Part shown: positions 28,443 to 38,392 of the stretch, one piece after another
Layout: each line of letters begins with the position of its first letter
How positions within the stretch are numbered: the stretch's first letter is position 1
Assembly (NCBI GenBank): GCA_021776095.1
Contig: JAJFGO010000003.1
Location: 165,226 to 229,225, forward strand
Length of the DNA: 64,000 bases
From: Kiloniellaceae bacterium
GTDB lineage: Bacteria > Pseudomonadota > Alphaproteobacteria > Kiloniellales > J153
Direction: 5' to 3'
The notes under the pieces: generated by a model
What the model was told of the DNA's origin: nothing
Databases searched by the model: none
What the model saw: the letters and a program-made list of their open reading frames with translations, nothing else
Translations under genes and position numbers: made by a program

Positions 28443-29170
28443 CACAAACGCTCTACCTGGGCCGCGAAGCTGTAGCCGCCACCCCAAACGGTTTGGATCA
28501 GGGTCGGGTTCTTTGGGTCGTCCTCGATCTTGCGGCGAAGCCGGCTGACCTGATTGTCGATGCTGCGGTCGAACATCTTGGCCGCGCGGCCCTGGGTCAG
28601 GTCCAGCAACTGGTCGCGCGACAGCACCATGCGGGGATGATCGAGAAACGTGGCAAGCAGGCGCGCTTCGGCCGTGCTCAACGGCACCGCAGTGCCGGCC
28701 CGGTCCAGCAATTCGCGCCGGTTGGGGTCGAAAGTCCAACGGTCGAATCGGAGGCGCTGCGGTCCGCCGGCAGTACGCTGGCGTGGCAGGCTCTGGGTGC
28801 GCCGCAGTACAGCCTTGATCCGGGCCAGCAGTTCGCGCGGATTGAAGGGTTTGGTCAGGTAATCGTCGGCGCCGATCTCCAGCCCGACCACGCGGTCGGT
28901 TTCCTCGGCCATGGCGGTCAGGAGAATCACCGGCACGTCAGTGGTCTCACGCAGATGGCGGCACAGGCTGAGGCCGTCTTCGCCGGGCATCATGATGTCG
29001 AGCACCACCAGGTCGATGGCACTGGCCTTCAACGCCTGCCGCATGGTTGCGCCGCCATCTGCGGCGGTCACCCGAAGGCCGTGCTTGGTCAAATACTTGG
29101 CCACCAAGTCGCGGATATCGCGATGGTCGTCGACCACCAGGACGTGGGGCGTTCGCTCCATGTCGCTCAT
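28442..29170 (-). CDS. OmpR-family response regulator
   Basis: The 242-residue protein has a receiver with 'VLVVDDHRDIRD' and phosphoacceptor Asp58 in 'LVVLDIMMPGEDGLSL', then Lys in 'YLTKPFNPRELLARI', and a C-terminal winged helix ('RELLDRAGTAVPLSTAEARLLATFL', 'GRAAKMFDRSIDNQVSRLRRKIEDD'). ATG 29170 gives MSDMERTPHVLVVDD; a second ATG three codons on is also possible. The sensor kinase gene overlaps its end. A tandem direct repeat lies 63 bases upstream, in the gap to the divergent EF-hand gene, and is the natural candidate for its own binding site. Confidence 0.95.
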   Translation of the reverse strand: MSDMERTPHVLVVDDHRDIRDLVAKYLTKHGLRVTAADGGATMRQALKASAIDLVVLDIMMPGEDGLSLCRHLRETTDVPVILLTAMAEETDRVVGLEIGADDYLTKPFNPRELLARIKAVLRRTQSLPRQRTAGGPQRLRFDRWTFDPNRRELLDRAGTAVPLSTAEARLLATFLDHPRMVLSRDQLLDLTQGRAAKMFDRSIDNQVSRLRRKIEDDPKNPTLIQTVWGGGYSFAAQVERL

Positions 29171-29232
29171 CCAAGTTCCGTTTCTTCCTAACTGGGAATA
29201 TGTGCCCCTGGCGGGCCTTGGGGGACAAAACT

Positions 29233-29249
29233 TTGTATCGAATTGTATC
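29233..29249. promoter_or_regulatory. Tandem direct repeat TTGTATC, candidate OmpR-type binding site
   Basis: TTGTATC occurs at 29233-29239 and again at 29243-29249, exactly ten bases apart, the head-to-tail spacing that OmpR/PhoB-family dimers use. It lies between the response-regulator gene and the divergent EF-hand gene, in a less GC-rich patch, so one site could control both. Not tested beyond the match. Confidence 0.5.
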
Positions 29250-29362
29250 ACCTGGGGCCCTTGCGACGATCCGCGACCAAATGGCCCGGTGCCTGGCATA
29301 CAAATGCGACAACCGGGCCCCAGTTTATCAGGCATCACGAACTACATTGAAACGAGGACAAG

Positions 29363-29905
29363 ATGAGAACCAGAACCAAGGTCACGATCGTCGCCAGCGC
29401 CGCTGTTCTCCTGGCCAGTCTCGGTGTCGCCGGCATTAGCCACGCCAGCGGCTCCGGCTGGAATTACCACGGTAAGGGATATCACGACGGCGAACGCCAT
29501 GGCCGGCATGGCATGAGCGGCAAAGAAGGCAGGCGCGGCCATCACGGCGGCCGACATCTGATGAGTATGTTCAACGACTTCGACGCGGATGGCGACGGCA
29601 AGCTGACCCAGGCCGAGATCGACGACGCGCGCCGGGGGCAGCTGTCCCGCTTCGATACCGACGGCAACGGCATGCTGAGTCTGCAGGAATACGAGGCCCT
29701 GTGGCTCGATGCCATGCGCGAGCGCATGGTCGACCGCTTTCAGAACCTGGACGCCGACGGCGATGCCACCATCACTACGGCCGAATTCGCCGAGCCCTTT
29801 GCCCGTGCCGTCCGTTTCATGGACCGAAACGACGATGGCGCCATCAGCCGTGACGATATGGGCCGCCACAAGCGTATGCGAGATCGTAACGACGACGACG
29901 ACTAA
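29363..29905 (+). CDS. Secreted EF-hand calcium-binding protein with His-rich N-terminus
   Basis: The 180-residue precursor has a signal peptide (cleavage near residue 28, 'ISHASG'), a His/Gly-rich stretch at ~35-65 ('YHGKGYHDGERHGRHG'), and four EF-hand loops: 'DADGDGKLTQAE' (74-85), 'DTDGNGMLSLQE' (98-109), 'DADGDATITTAE' (130-141) and 'DRNDDGAISRDD' (154-165, with Asp instead of Glu at the last position). It should bind Ca2+ outside the cytoplasm, and the His stretch could bind transition metals. It is divergent from the two-component system, whose sensor is also rich in metal-binding residues. A strong hairpin terminator follows. Confidence 0.92.
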   Translation: MRTRTKVTIVASAAVLLASLGVAGISHASGSGWNYHGKGYHDGERHGRHGMSGKEGRRGHHGGRHLMSMFNDFDADGDGKLTQAEIDDARRGQLSRFDTDGNGMLSLQEYEALWLDAMRERMVDRFQNLDADGDATITTAEFAEPFARAVRFMDRNDDGAISRDDMGRHKRMRDRNDDDD

Positions 29906-29950
29906 GTCCGGCGCTGGACCTGAAATCTGGGGCCAGATCCGACCCAGGAG

Positions 29951-29984
29951 GCCGCCTTTCCCGCTGCAGATCGGGAAAGGCGGC
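29951..29984 (+). terminator. Intrinsic terminator after the EF-hand gene
   Basis: A perfect 13-bp stem, GCCGCCTTTCCCG at 29951-29963 and CGGGAAAGGCGGC at 29972-29984, with an eight-base loop. The downstream tail is 'ttcagttt', moderately T-rich. It lies 46 bases after the EF-hand stop codon. Confidence 0.8.
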
Positions 29985-30137
29985 TTCAGTTTAATCTATA
30001 TATTATAAATAATTATAGGTATTTTCTTAAGTGTTTTCGAGCAAAGATTAACGGCAGATTAGAGTTTGCCCGCTATGCTCCAGATGCCTTGGAGGCGGCT
30101 TGGGCCGCCCCGTCCCTAGGAGCATGGAAACCCCGCC

Positions 30138-31169
30138 ATGGCCATTTCCCTGGATACCACCACCCCGGCGCCTGGCTGGCTGCGCGACCGCAGCTTCGAC
30201 GTGACCTTCATTTTGGGATTTGCCGCCCTGGCTCTAGCATCGGGGTGGGCGGTAACCATGAACCCGGTCCTGTTCGCGCCGATCCTGATCGCTGACCTCT
30301 GGCTGCTGGGGTATCATCACGTCATCGCCACCTATACGCGACTGTGCTTCGACGCCGAGTCATTCCGCCAGCATAAATTTTTGCTGTTCGGTTTGCCGGT
30401 AATCGTCCTGGCCGGCGTCATGGCCATGGGCTTCGGGGTGGGGTTCTGGACTGTGACCAGCATCTATCTGTACTGGCAGTGGTTCCACTATTCCCGGCAA
30501 AGTTGGGGCGTTTCGCAAGTCTACCGCCGCAAGGCCGAGGGCTTGGCCGACGATCCGGAATGGCCCGCCAAACTGGCGTTCTATAGCGTCCCGGTGTGGG
30601 GCATCTTGTACCGTTCGCACCAAGCTTCAGACACTTTCCTCGGCATTGAACTCGTAGTCATTCCAGTCCCGGAAGTCCTGGTCCAAATCGCCGGAGCGGC
30701 TGCCCTGCTTGGGGTGACCTGGTGGATCGCGACCCGGGCCGTGGCCTGGTGGCGTGGCCGGTTGCCCTTGGCGCACACGCTCTACATGGCCTCACACTTT
30801 GTTATCTTCGCGGCGGCCTATGTATGGATCGAGGACATCACCTACGGCTGGCTGGTGGTGAACATCTGGCACAACGCCCAGTACATCACCTTCGTTTGGC
30901 TGTTCAATACCAACCGCTTTAAAGGGGGCATCGACCCCAAGGCCCGGTTCCTCTCCAAGATCAGCCAGGTAAACAATGCCTGGATCTACTTTGGACTCTG
31001 CTTCGGCCTATCGACAACGATCTATTTGCTGTTGGACAACACCGTAGCCCTGTTGCTGCCGGCGATCATCCTGTACCAGGCCATCAATTTCCATCATTAC
31101 GTGGTCGATGGGGTGATCTGGAAAATCCGGCGCAAGCCGCTGCAGAAAACCTTGGGCCTCGCCCAATAA
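30138..31169 (+). CDS. Multi-pass membrane protein with conserved-looking His motifs, function unknown
   Basis: The 343-residue protein has about eight or nine membrane segments. Histidines cluster near membrane boundaries: 'LLGYHHVIATYTRL' (~residue 58), 'QWFHYSRQSWG' (~115), 'NIWHNAQYITFVW' (~245) and 'INFHHYVVDGVIWKIRR' near the C-terminus. Paired His motifs like these recall di-metal membrane oxidases, desaturases and hydroxylases, but the exact spacing of those families is not met. I have seen the 'HHYVVDGVIWK' ending in unnamed membrane proteins of several phyla. No neighbour explains its role; the gene downstream is convergent. ATG 30138 is preceded by AGGAGCATGG. Confidence 0.7.
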   Translation: MAISLDTTTPAPGWLRDRSFDVTFILGFAALALASGWAVTMNPVLFAPILIADLWLLGYHHVIATYTRLCFDAESFRQHKFLLFGLPVIVLAGVMAMGFGVGFWTVTSIYLYWQWFHYSRQSWGVSQVYRRKAEGLADDPEWPAKLAFYSVPVWGILYRSHQASDTFLGIELVVIPVPEVLVQIAGAAALLGVTWWIATRAVAWWRGRLPLAHTLYMASHFVIFAAAYVWIEDITYGWLVVNIWHNAQYITFVWLFNTNRFKGGIDPKARFLSKISQVNNAWIYFGLCFGLSTTIYLLLDNTVALLLPAIILYQAINFHHYVVDGVIWKIRRKPLQKTLGLAQ

Positions 31170-31185
31170 GGACGCCATTGCCGGC

Positions 31186-31521
31186 TCAATTGCAGAGCCG
31201 CACACTCAGCCAGTCTGAGGCCCGCGTGGAATCGTCGCCGCAAGCCGCGTTCAATTGAAGCTGGGTCCGGCCAGCGGCGTCGCGCAAATCGGTGTTCTTC
31301 AAGTTAGTACCGCGCAGGTGGGCGGCATAAAACGCAATCTCCGCCAGGAATGACCCGGCTAAACACGCTCGGCTCAGATCGGCATGATCAAGCGATTCTC
31401 GCAGCAGAATAGCACCGCTCAGGTCCGCGCCCGGCAGGCGCGCGCGGCTTAGCCTTGCGCTAGCGAAGTTAGTTTCTTCAAGCCTGGCCCCTGAGAGACC
31501 GGCCTTGTCGAGCCGGGCCAT
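31186..31521 (-). pseudogene. Pentapeptide-repeat protein, probably truncated at its 5' end
   Basis: The 111-residue ORF shows A(N/D)LxX pentapeptide repeats ('LSGARLEETNFASARLSRAR', 'GADLSGAILLRESLDHADLS', 'LRGTNLKNTDLRDA') and ends with the segment 'LQLNAACGDDSTR' that closes many such proteins. The same frame continues upstream of the ATG with another repeat (TRANLEMARL) before meeting a TAG, and there is no good ribosome site or signal peptide. I read it as the surviving C-terminal part of a longer gene. Pentapeptide repeats form a right-handed beta helix; function is unknown. Confidence 0.6.
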
Positions 31522-31746
31522 CTCAAGATTCGCCCGGGTGCCGTAGGTGATTCCGAAATTTTCGACGGAATTCTAACGCCGGGACGGGACAGACGGAAAC
31601 GCCGCTGTAATGCGCCGGGAGAAGGGGAAGAAGCGCCGGCCGCGGACGAAACTTTAGCAAAATTGATTTAGTGGCTTTGGTCCGCTGGGTTAAGGCCCAG
31701 GTACTTAGACTTGGAACTCCAGGCGTGGTGGTACGGACTCGGGTGC

Positions 31747-32064
31747 CTAAGCTTGAGGGTCCAGGCTGGTCCGGTCGCCGGTAAGAGCGCGCCAGCCTTC
31801 GCCGGTCGCCAGCAGGCAGGTCATGCCATCCGGATTCGATACGATAATGGTCCAGGTTTGCCCGTCGCCGGTCGAGAGAACCTCTACCAGGCCGCCCGCA
31901 TTGGTCACGCCGATGGCGACCGGGGCTTCATGGTACTTGTCGGCCAAGTGGCCGATAACCCGCTTGCGCTGATCGCAGGTCGAATTCTGCGCTGCCAGCG
32001 ACCGATCACTCGCGACCTGACTGATCAACAGGGCGAGAGCAACGATCCATGTAATTTTCGACAT
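31747..32064 (-). CDS. Small secreted protein, function unknown
   Basis: The 105-residue precursor begins MSKITWIVALALLISQVASDRSLAAQ, a signal peptide, followed by a compact domain with two Cys ('STCDQRKRVIGHLADKYHE' and 'GMTCLLATGEGWRAL') and 'PVAIGVTNAGGLVEVLSTGDGQTW'. The two Cys could form a disulfide in the periplasm. The pattern is familiar from small conserved proteins of rhizobia and Rhodospirillales without a known role. ATG 32064 is preferred over the longer ORF-track start because it opens the signal peptide and follows AAGGAGC. Confidence 0.75.
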   Translation of the reverse strand: MSKITWIVALALLISQVASDRSLAAQNSTCDQRKRVIGHLADKYHEAPVAIGVTNAGGLVEVLSTGDGQTWTIIVSNPDGMTCLLATGEGWRALTGDRTSLDPQA

Positions 32065-32270
32065 TGCCAGCTCCTTGCTGGTGCGTGGTCTATTGGGCGG
32101 CTCAGAGCAGGACACCGAATCGCCCTTTGCCCGTGTTAATCATGTTTAAGCGGAGTTGTTAAAAATCCCTTAATGGGCATACAAAAGTAGGTCCGCTTGG
32201 GCGCCGTGAGCGGAAAAGGTAGCGAAGCCCACCGTTGGAGAGCGGATGAAGAGTTCCGGAGGATCCGATC

Positions 32271-32702
32271 ATGACCCGCCCGCGTATTCAGCTCGCAGCC
32301 CTGCTAATCTTGCTTATTCCGTCCTTTGCCCTCGCCCAGGATCCGGTCGGGGCGGCCGCGCGCGCCGCCGTTTTAGCCACCATCCAAGCGCAAATGGAGG
32401 CATTCCGGCGCGATGACGGCGCAGCCGCCTTTTCTCATGCGTCGCCGGGAATTCGCGACCGGTTTCAGAATCCGGAAATCTTTATGGACATGGTGCGTGG
32501 CGGCTATTCGGCGGTTTACCGGCCGCGCGAGGTGGAATTCCTGGAGTCACGAGCCGAGAGCGGGGAGATCTTGCAGCCGGTGCGCGTGGTCGGGCCCGAC
32601 GGCAAATCGGCGATCGCTCTGTACCGCATGCAGCGCCAGGCTGACGGAACCTGGAAGATCGCCGGCGTGGTTCTGCTGCCTACCGGTGAGCTCTCCAGTT
32701 AA
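32271..32702 (+). CDS. DUF4864-type exported protein
   Basis: The 143-residue precursor has a signal peptide (MTRPRIQLAALLILLIPSFALAQ) and a domain running 'VLATIQAQMEAFRRDDGAAAFSHASPGIRDRF', 'MVRGGYSAVYRPREVEFLE', 'VRVVGPDGKSAIALYRMQRQADGTWKIAGVVL'. This fits the DUF4864 family, an NTF2-like fold with no known activity. A GGAGG site lies eight bases before the ATG. The upstream gap has a lower GC content and could carry its promoter. Confidence 0.82.
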   Translation: MTRPRIQLAALLILLIPSFALAQDPVGAAARAAVLATIQAQMEAFRRDDGAAAFSHASPGIRDRFQNPEIFMDMVRGGYSAVYRPREVEFLESRAESGEILQPVRVVGPDGKSAIALYRMQRQADGTWKIAGVVLLPTGELSS

Positions 32703-32754
32703 GCGGGGCCGCATGCCCAGCCCTGGGCACGGTTGTCAACCCTTCAGGCGCGAG

Positions 32755-32770
32755 TGTGACGGGCGTCACA
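32755..32770. promoter_or_regulatory. CRP-type palindrome TGTGA-N6-TCACA
   Basis: TGTGACGGGCGTCACA is a fully symmetric 16-bp match to the CRP consensus (TGTGA, six bases, TCACA). It lies 86 bases before the ATG of the 54-residue gene and 53 bases after the DUF4864 stop, where an activator site could sit. Whether this organism has a Crp that reads this consensus cannot be seen here. Confidence 0.55.
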
Positions 32771-32855
32771 GACCTTCGGTCCTCGGACGCCTATGGTGAA
32801 GCTGAGAGTGCCGGCCACTGACCGGCCGACGTGAACCCCAAAACCTGGATCGGCC

Positions 32856-33020
32856 ATGACTAACGATGTTTCCACCCTACCGCCCCTGACTGGCGAACCG
32901 GCCCTAGAAGACGTCCTCGCCGACCCCATCGTCCAAGCCATCATGCGCGTGGACGGCCTGGTCGAAGCGGATCTGCGCGCCGCCATGACCCAAGCCAAAC
33001 AAGCCCGGACCCGGGACTAG
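32856..33020 (+). CDS. 54-residue conserved-looking small protein
   Basis: Too short for the ORF track. It reads MTNDVSTLPPLTGEPALEDV, then 'LADPIVQAIMRVDGLVEADL' and an Ala/Gln/Lys-rich helical tail, ending TAG at 33020. The 'LxDPIVQxxMxxDGVxxxxL' pattern recurs in short alphaproteobacterial proteins of unknown role, which supports a real gene. It is amphipathic-helical with no membrane segment. A CRP-type palindrome lies upstream and a hairpin 44 bases downstream, so it looks like its own transcription unit. Confidence 0.65.
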   Translation: MTNDVSTLPPLTGEPALEDVLADPIVQAIMRVDGLVEADLRAAMTQAKQARTRD

Positions 33021-33063
33021 ATTATAGCGATAGACGGGGAGGCGATGCGGTGAATTCTGTAGC

Positions 33064-33081
33064 GGCTCGCCCGTGCGAGCC
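33064..33081 (+). terminator. Short hairpin after the 54-residue gene
   Basis: Seven-base arms GGCTCGC (33064-33070) and GCGAGCC (33075-33081) around CCGT. No T-run follows, so termination strength is doubtful. It is placed where a 3' end of the small gene would be expected. Confidence 0.35.
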
Positions 33082-33237
33082 AATCTCAATAGGGCAAGAG
33101 CCTAGAACATCGTCAGGCCGAATGGGGTCCGCTTTGCTGGTTCGACAACGCGACAAATCAAGGGGCAAGAGAGCATGATCGGATTCACTTCGATCTGCCG
33201 TGCGTCAGCCTGAAAAATAATGAACCAATATTAGTTT

Positions 33238-34194
33238 TCACAATTTAATATTTACATACAGGCTGATAATAATAAAAGCCGAAATTAATACATAAGTGTA
33301 TACATGGGAGAATATATCAATTATTAATTCCCTTAATTGTTCTTTAACCGACACTTTTATCCGTAATTTTTTTGGAGGGTTGATTGGTTTGTCTGCTCCA
33401 ACTATCGAACTAATTGACAATTTGTTATCACGTGCGCTCGGCGTTGTTGCATAGGTGTTCAAGAGGCCATTGTTTGAGAGGTGCCCTGAAAAAACGACAG
33501 CGAAATCTGAGCTATTTGCTTGGGGAATTCCTGTATTGGCAAACAAAATAGAAGTTGTACTATTATTCTCCGTTACAGAAGTTGTATTATTAATTTCTGT
33601 TACCGATTTGCTAATTAGTGCGAAAACGGTGTTTCCCCGGGGCGGACTAAAAACGTCTTCTGTCATTCTTAGCAAGTACTGGAAATAATCCAGGCAAACG
33701 CCGACATTCGTCACGCGCGTTCTAATATTTACCATGCGTGTGCTGACCTGGTCCAAATCCGAAATATTGTCATTGGATTGACGAGCATTGGGGCTAAGGC
33801 TATCCGACACCCAAGCCATCCGATCCAAACCCCCGTTCTCCGCAAGCGCCTCTAAAGGGCGCCCGGACTCGCTATTGCCAAGCGAGGCACTTGGGGCCGG
33901 TAGTCCCGAGTTGCTCGTTCCGGCCCCGTTTTTCGGACCTGAACCGGCTTCGGCATGGACGGAGGTTAGATTGCAAGCGCTAGCGTCTAATGCCACCTGC
34001 GATAACGTCAAACGATGCAGAAAAGGGCCAAGTATATCTGCGTACGTTTGACGGGGATCGTCGACGATTATCTTGGCTTCGACAGGGCCTGGCCAAATAA
34101 CAAATATTAGAAGGGTCAAGACACAGGCCACGACCGTGCCTTGCCGCACGCAGGTCCGTGTCTTACGTTTGCCGGGCCCGTCCCAAGCCACCAT
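33238..34194 (-). CDS. Low-GC membrane-anchored exported protein, unknown (possible transferred gene)
   Basis: I do not recognise this 318-residue protein. It has an N-terminal hydrophobic segment ('VVACVLTLLIFVIWPGPVEA'), a large polar middle rich in Asn, Ser and Thr ('NNTTSVTENNSTTSILFANT'), three Cys in the exported part, and a C-terminal membrane helix ('VYTYVLISAFIIISLYVNIKL'). The layout suggests a periplasmic protein anchored at both ends or an adhesin-like stalk. Its base composition, especially the 3' half, is far more AT-rich than its neighbours, and it lies on the 3' side of tRNA-Gln, so horizontal acquisition is likely. A TTGACG/TAGGCT promoter candidate lies upstream. Confidence 0.6.
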   Translation of the reverse strand: MVAWDGPGKRKTRTCVRQGTVVACVLTLLIFVIWPGPVEAKIIVDDPRQTYADILGPFLHRLTLSQVALDASACNLTSVHAEAGSGPKNGAGTSNSGLPAPSASLGNSESGRPLEALAENGGLDRMAWVSDSLSPNARQSNDNISDLDQVSTRMVNIRTRVTNVGVCLDYFQYLLRMTEDVFSPPRGNTVFALISKSVTEINNTTSVTENNSTTSILFANTGIPQANSSDFAVVFSGHLSNNGLLNTYATTPSARDNKLSISSIVGADKPINPPKKLRIKVSVKEQLRELIIDIFSHVYTYVLISAFIIISLYVNIKL

Positions 34195-34586
34195 TCTTCT
34201 ACCTCAACCGAGCACGCGGAGGGCACCGCCTCACGCGTCAACGAGATCCGGCGGCCCCGTGCGTGCTGAATTTATCATGTTTAGAGCCTAAAGGTAGTCG
34301 GAGAAGGCGTCAATTATTAAGTATTGTTCCTCTCCAAATATTGAAGTGACAAGTATTACCTGCCGCAATTGGAATTAACCATTGTGCCGCTGGAAACCCC
34401 CAGCGCCCTATATGGAGAGCGTGATCTTCGGATTCCCGTGCGTGCGCACCTGGTAGTCGAACGATCTATCCGATGGTGGGCCTCCATTTCGGCGACGACA
34501 CCTAACCCATTAGGCGAAGGCTTTTGGCACCGCGACTTCATTTGCATACGCAAATACTGGTGCCGTGTTGCCCGGATTACGCGTCT
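34195..34586. other. Intergenic stretch between the low-GC gene and tRNA-Gln
   Basis: These 392 bases hold the promoter candidate for the low-GC gene (34285-34313) and otherwise nothing I can support. An ORF at 34369-34608 (+) runs into the tRNA and looks spurious. I looked for a second copy of the tRNA 3' end as an attachment site and saw none nearby. Confidence 0.4.
34285..34313 (-). promoter_or_regulatory. Sigma-70-type promoter candidate for the low-GC gene
   Basis: On the minus strand TTGACG (34313-34308), a 17-base spacer and TAGGCT (34290-34285) form a -35/-10 pair; the -35 matches five of six consensus bases, the -10 three. It is about 90 bases before the ATG at 34194. Confidence 0.4.
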
Positions 34587-34660
34587 TGGCTGGGGGACCT
34601 GGATTTGAACCAGGGCTGTCCGGGTCAGAGCCGGAAGTTCTACCGCTAAACTATCCCCCA
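34587..34660 (-). tRNA. tRNA-Gln (anticodon CTG)
   Basis: The minus strand gives a 74-base sequence starting TGGGGGATAGTTTAGCGGTA and ending with an encoded CCA. Acceptor stem TGGGGGA/TCCCCCA, T arm with GTTCAAATC, and anticodon stem TCCGG/CCGGA around the loop CTCTGAC, whose middle bases are CTG. The unusual T at position 1 is typical of bacterial tRNA-Gln. It reads CAG codons. Confidence 0.95.
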
Positions 34661-34907
34661 GTGGGGCGGGACGCGGGTGCCGCGGGTGGCCGGCGCAACC
34701 GGTGCGTCAACTGTATGTAGTCCGAGATAGCTCTGAAATTCAACTGATTTCCAAGATTTGGGATCCAGGGACGACCCGGAGGCGGTGCCAAGATGTCACG
34801 CCCGTTGGATTTCTGGCGTGGCCGCTCTGGCGTAGGGCCCGCTTGGGCGTCTAGGATATGTCCTGTAACGCGGCCGAATATAAGGCCGCGAAGTGGGAGC
34901 TTCATTC

Positions 34908-36002
34908 GTGGCGAAATGCGCCCCCCTAGAGCCGACCGACGCCCCGGCGGTGTCCGCCACCGAGTCCGCGCAGGTCTTCGCCGCCCTCGATCTGGGCACT
35001 AACAACTGCCGGCTGCTGATCGCCCGGCGGGCCGGAGAGGGATTTCGGGTCTTCGATGCCTTTTCGCGTATTGTCCGCTTGGGTGAGGGGTTAAACGGCT
35101 CCGGCCGCCTATCGAGCGAAGCCCAGGCCCGCACCCTAGGCGCCCTGCACATCTGTGCTGCCAAGATCCGCCGCCGCGGCGTGACCCACATGCGCGCCAT
35201 CGCCACCGAGGCCTGCCGCCGGGCCAGCAACTGCGACGAATTTCTGCACCGGGTGCGGCGCGAGACCGGCATCGGCCTGGAGATCATTTCGAACGACGAG
35301 GAGGCCAGCCTGGCCTTTTTGGGGTGCATGCCCTTGCTCGATCCCGACGTGGGTCACGCGCTGGTCTTCGACATCGGTGGGGGCAGCACCGAGATCGCTT
35401 GCATGGCAGTCCCGGGCCCGGACGCCAATTCCTTAGATCTAGCGAACCAGGGCGCAAGCCAGTTGCGCGGCTGGCACTCGATTCCGATTGGCGTCGTGAC
35501 GCTGGCCGAGAAGCACGGCGGGCAGGACATTGCGATCGAGGCCTATAGCGCCATGGTGGCGGAGGTCGAGGCCGCCTTGGCGCCTTTCGAAACGCGGGAG
35601 GATCTGCATCAACTGGTCGCGCGCGGCGAAATGCAGATGCTCGGCACCTCGGGGACGGTGACCACCCTGGCCGGCGTGCACCAGTGCCTTAAGCGTTACG
35701 ACCGGGCACGGGTGGACGGCTGTTATTTGGATTTCGAGACCGTGCACCGGATCAGCCGGGACATAGCCGCCATGAGCTATGAAATGCGCAAGGCCCATCC
35801 CTGTATTGGGCGCGAGCGGGCCGATCTGGTGGTCGCCGGCTGTGCGATTCTGGAAGCGGTGTGCCGGACCTGGCCGGTCGGCCGCTTGCGGGTTGCCGAT
35901 CGCGGTCTGCGCGAAGGCATGCTCTACACCATGACCCGGGCCGCGCGGAGCGCTTTGCAGGCAACGGCCGCCGAGCGACCTCACGTCAACACCTGGACCT
36001 GA
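34908..36002 (+). CDS. Ppx/GppA-family phosphatase
   Basis: The 364-residue protein belongs to the exopolyphosphatase/guanosine pentaphosphatase family of the actin-like ATPase fold. 'FAALDLGTNNCRLLIAR' is the phosphate-1 loop, 'ISNDEEASLAFLG' contains the catalytic Glu region, 'ALVFDIGGGSTEIA' is phosphate-2 and 'MLGTSGTVTTLAGVH' follows. The short single-module form (no C-terminal HD part) is common in alphaproteobacteria next to rlmE, exactly as here, with rlmE starting 10 bases after the stop. GTG 34908 has GGGAG at eight bases; the track start at GTG 34893 lacks such a site. Polyphosphate versus pppGpp preference cannot be told. Confidence 0.9.
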   Translation: MAKCAPLEPTDAPAVSATESAQVFAALDLGTNNCRLLIARRAGEGFRVFDAFSRIVRLGEGLNGSGRLSSEAQARTLGALHICAAKIRRRGVTHMRAIATEACRRASNCDEFLHRVRRETGIGLEIISNDEEASLAFLGCMPLLDPDVGHALVFDIGGGSTEIACMAVPGPDANSLDLANQGASQLRGWHSIPIGVVTLAEKHGGQDIAIEAYSAMVAEVEAALAPFETREDLHQLVARGEMQMLGTSGTVTTLAGVHQCLKRYDRARVDGCYLDFETVHRISRDIAAMSYEMRKAHPCIGRERADLVVAGCAILEAVCRTWPVGRLRVADRGLREGMLYTMTRAARSALQATAAERPHVNTWT

Positions 36003-36012
36003 TCCGCGCACC

Positions 36013-38371
<2,359 letters not shown>

Positions 38372-38392
38372 CGCGGCCACGGTCGGCCGCGG

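Noticed and set aside
34369-34608. 79-residue plus-strand ORF reaching into tRNA-Gln
   Set aside because: It ends inside the tRNA, lacks a ribosome site and has no family-like sequence.
34587-34660. tRNA-Gln as an attachment site of an integrated island
   Set aside because: I saw no second copy of the tRNA 3' end, no integrase and no mobility gene within the window, so only a weak suspicion remains.
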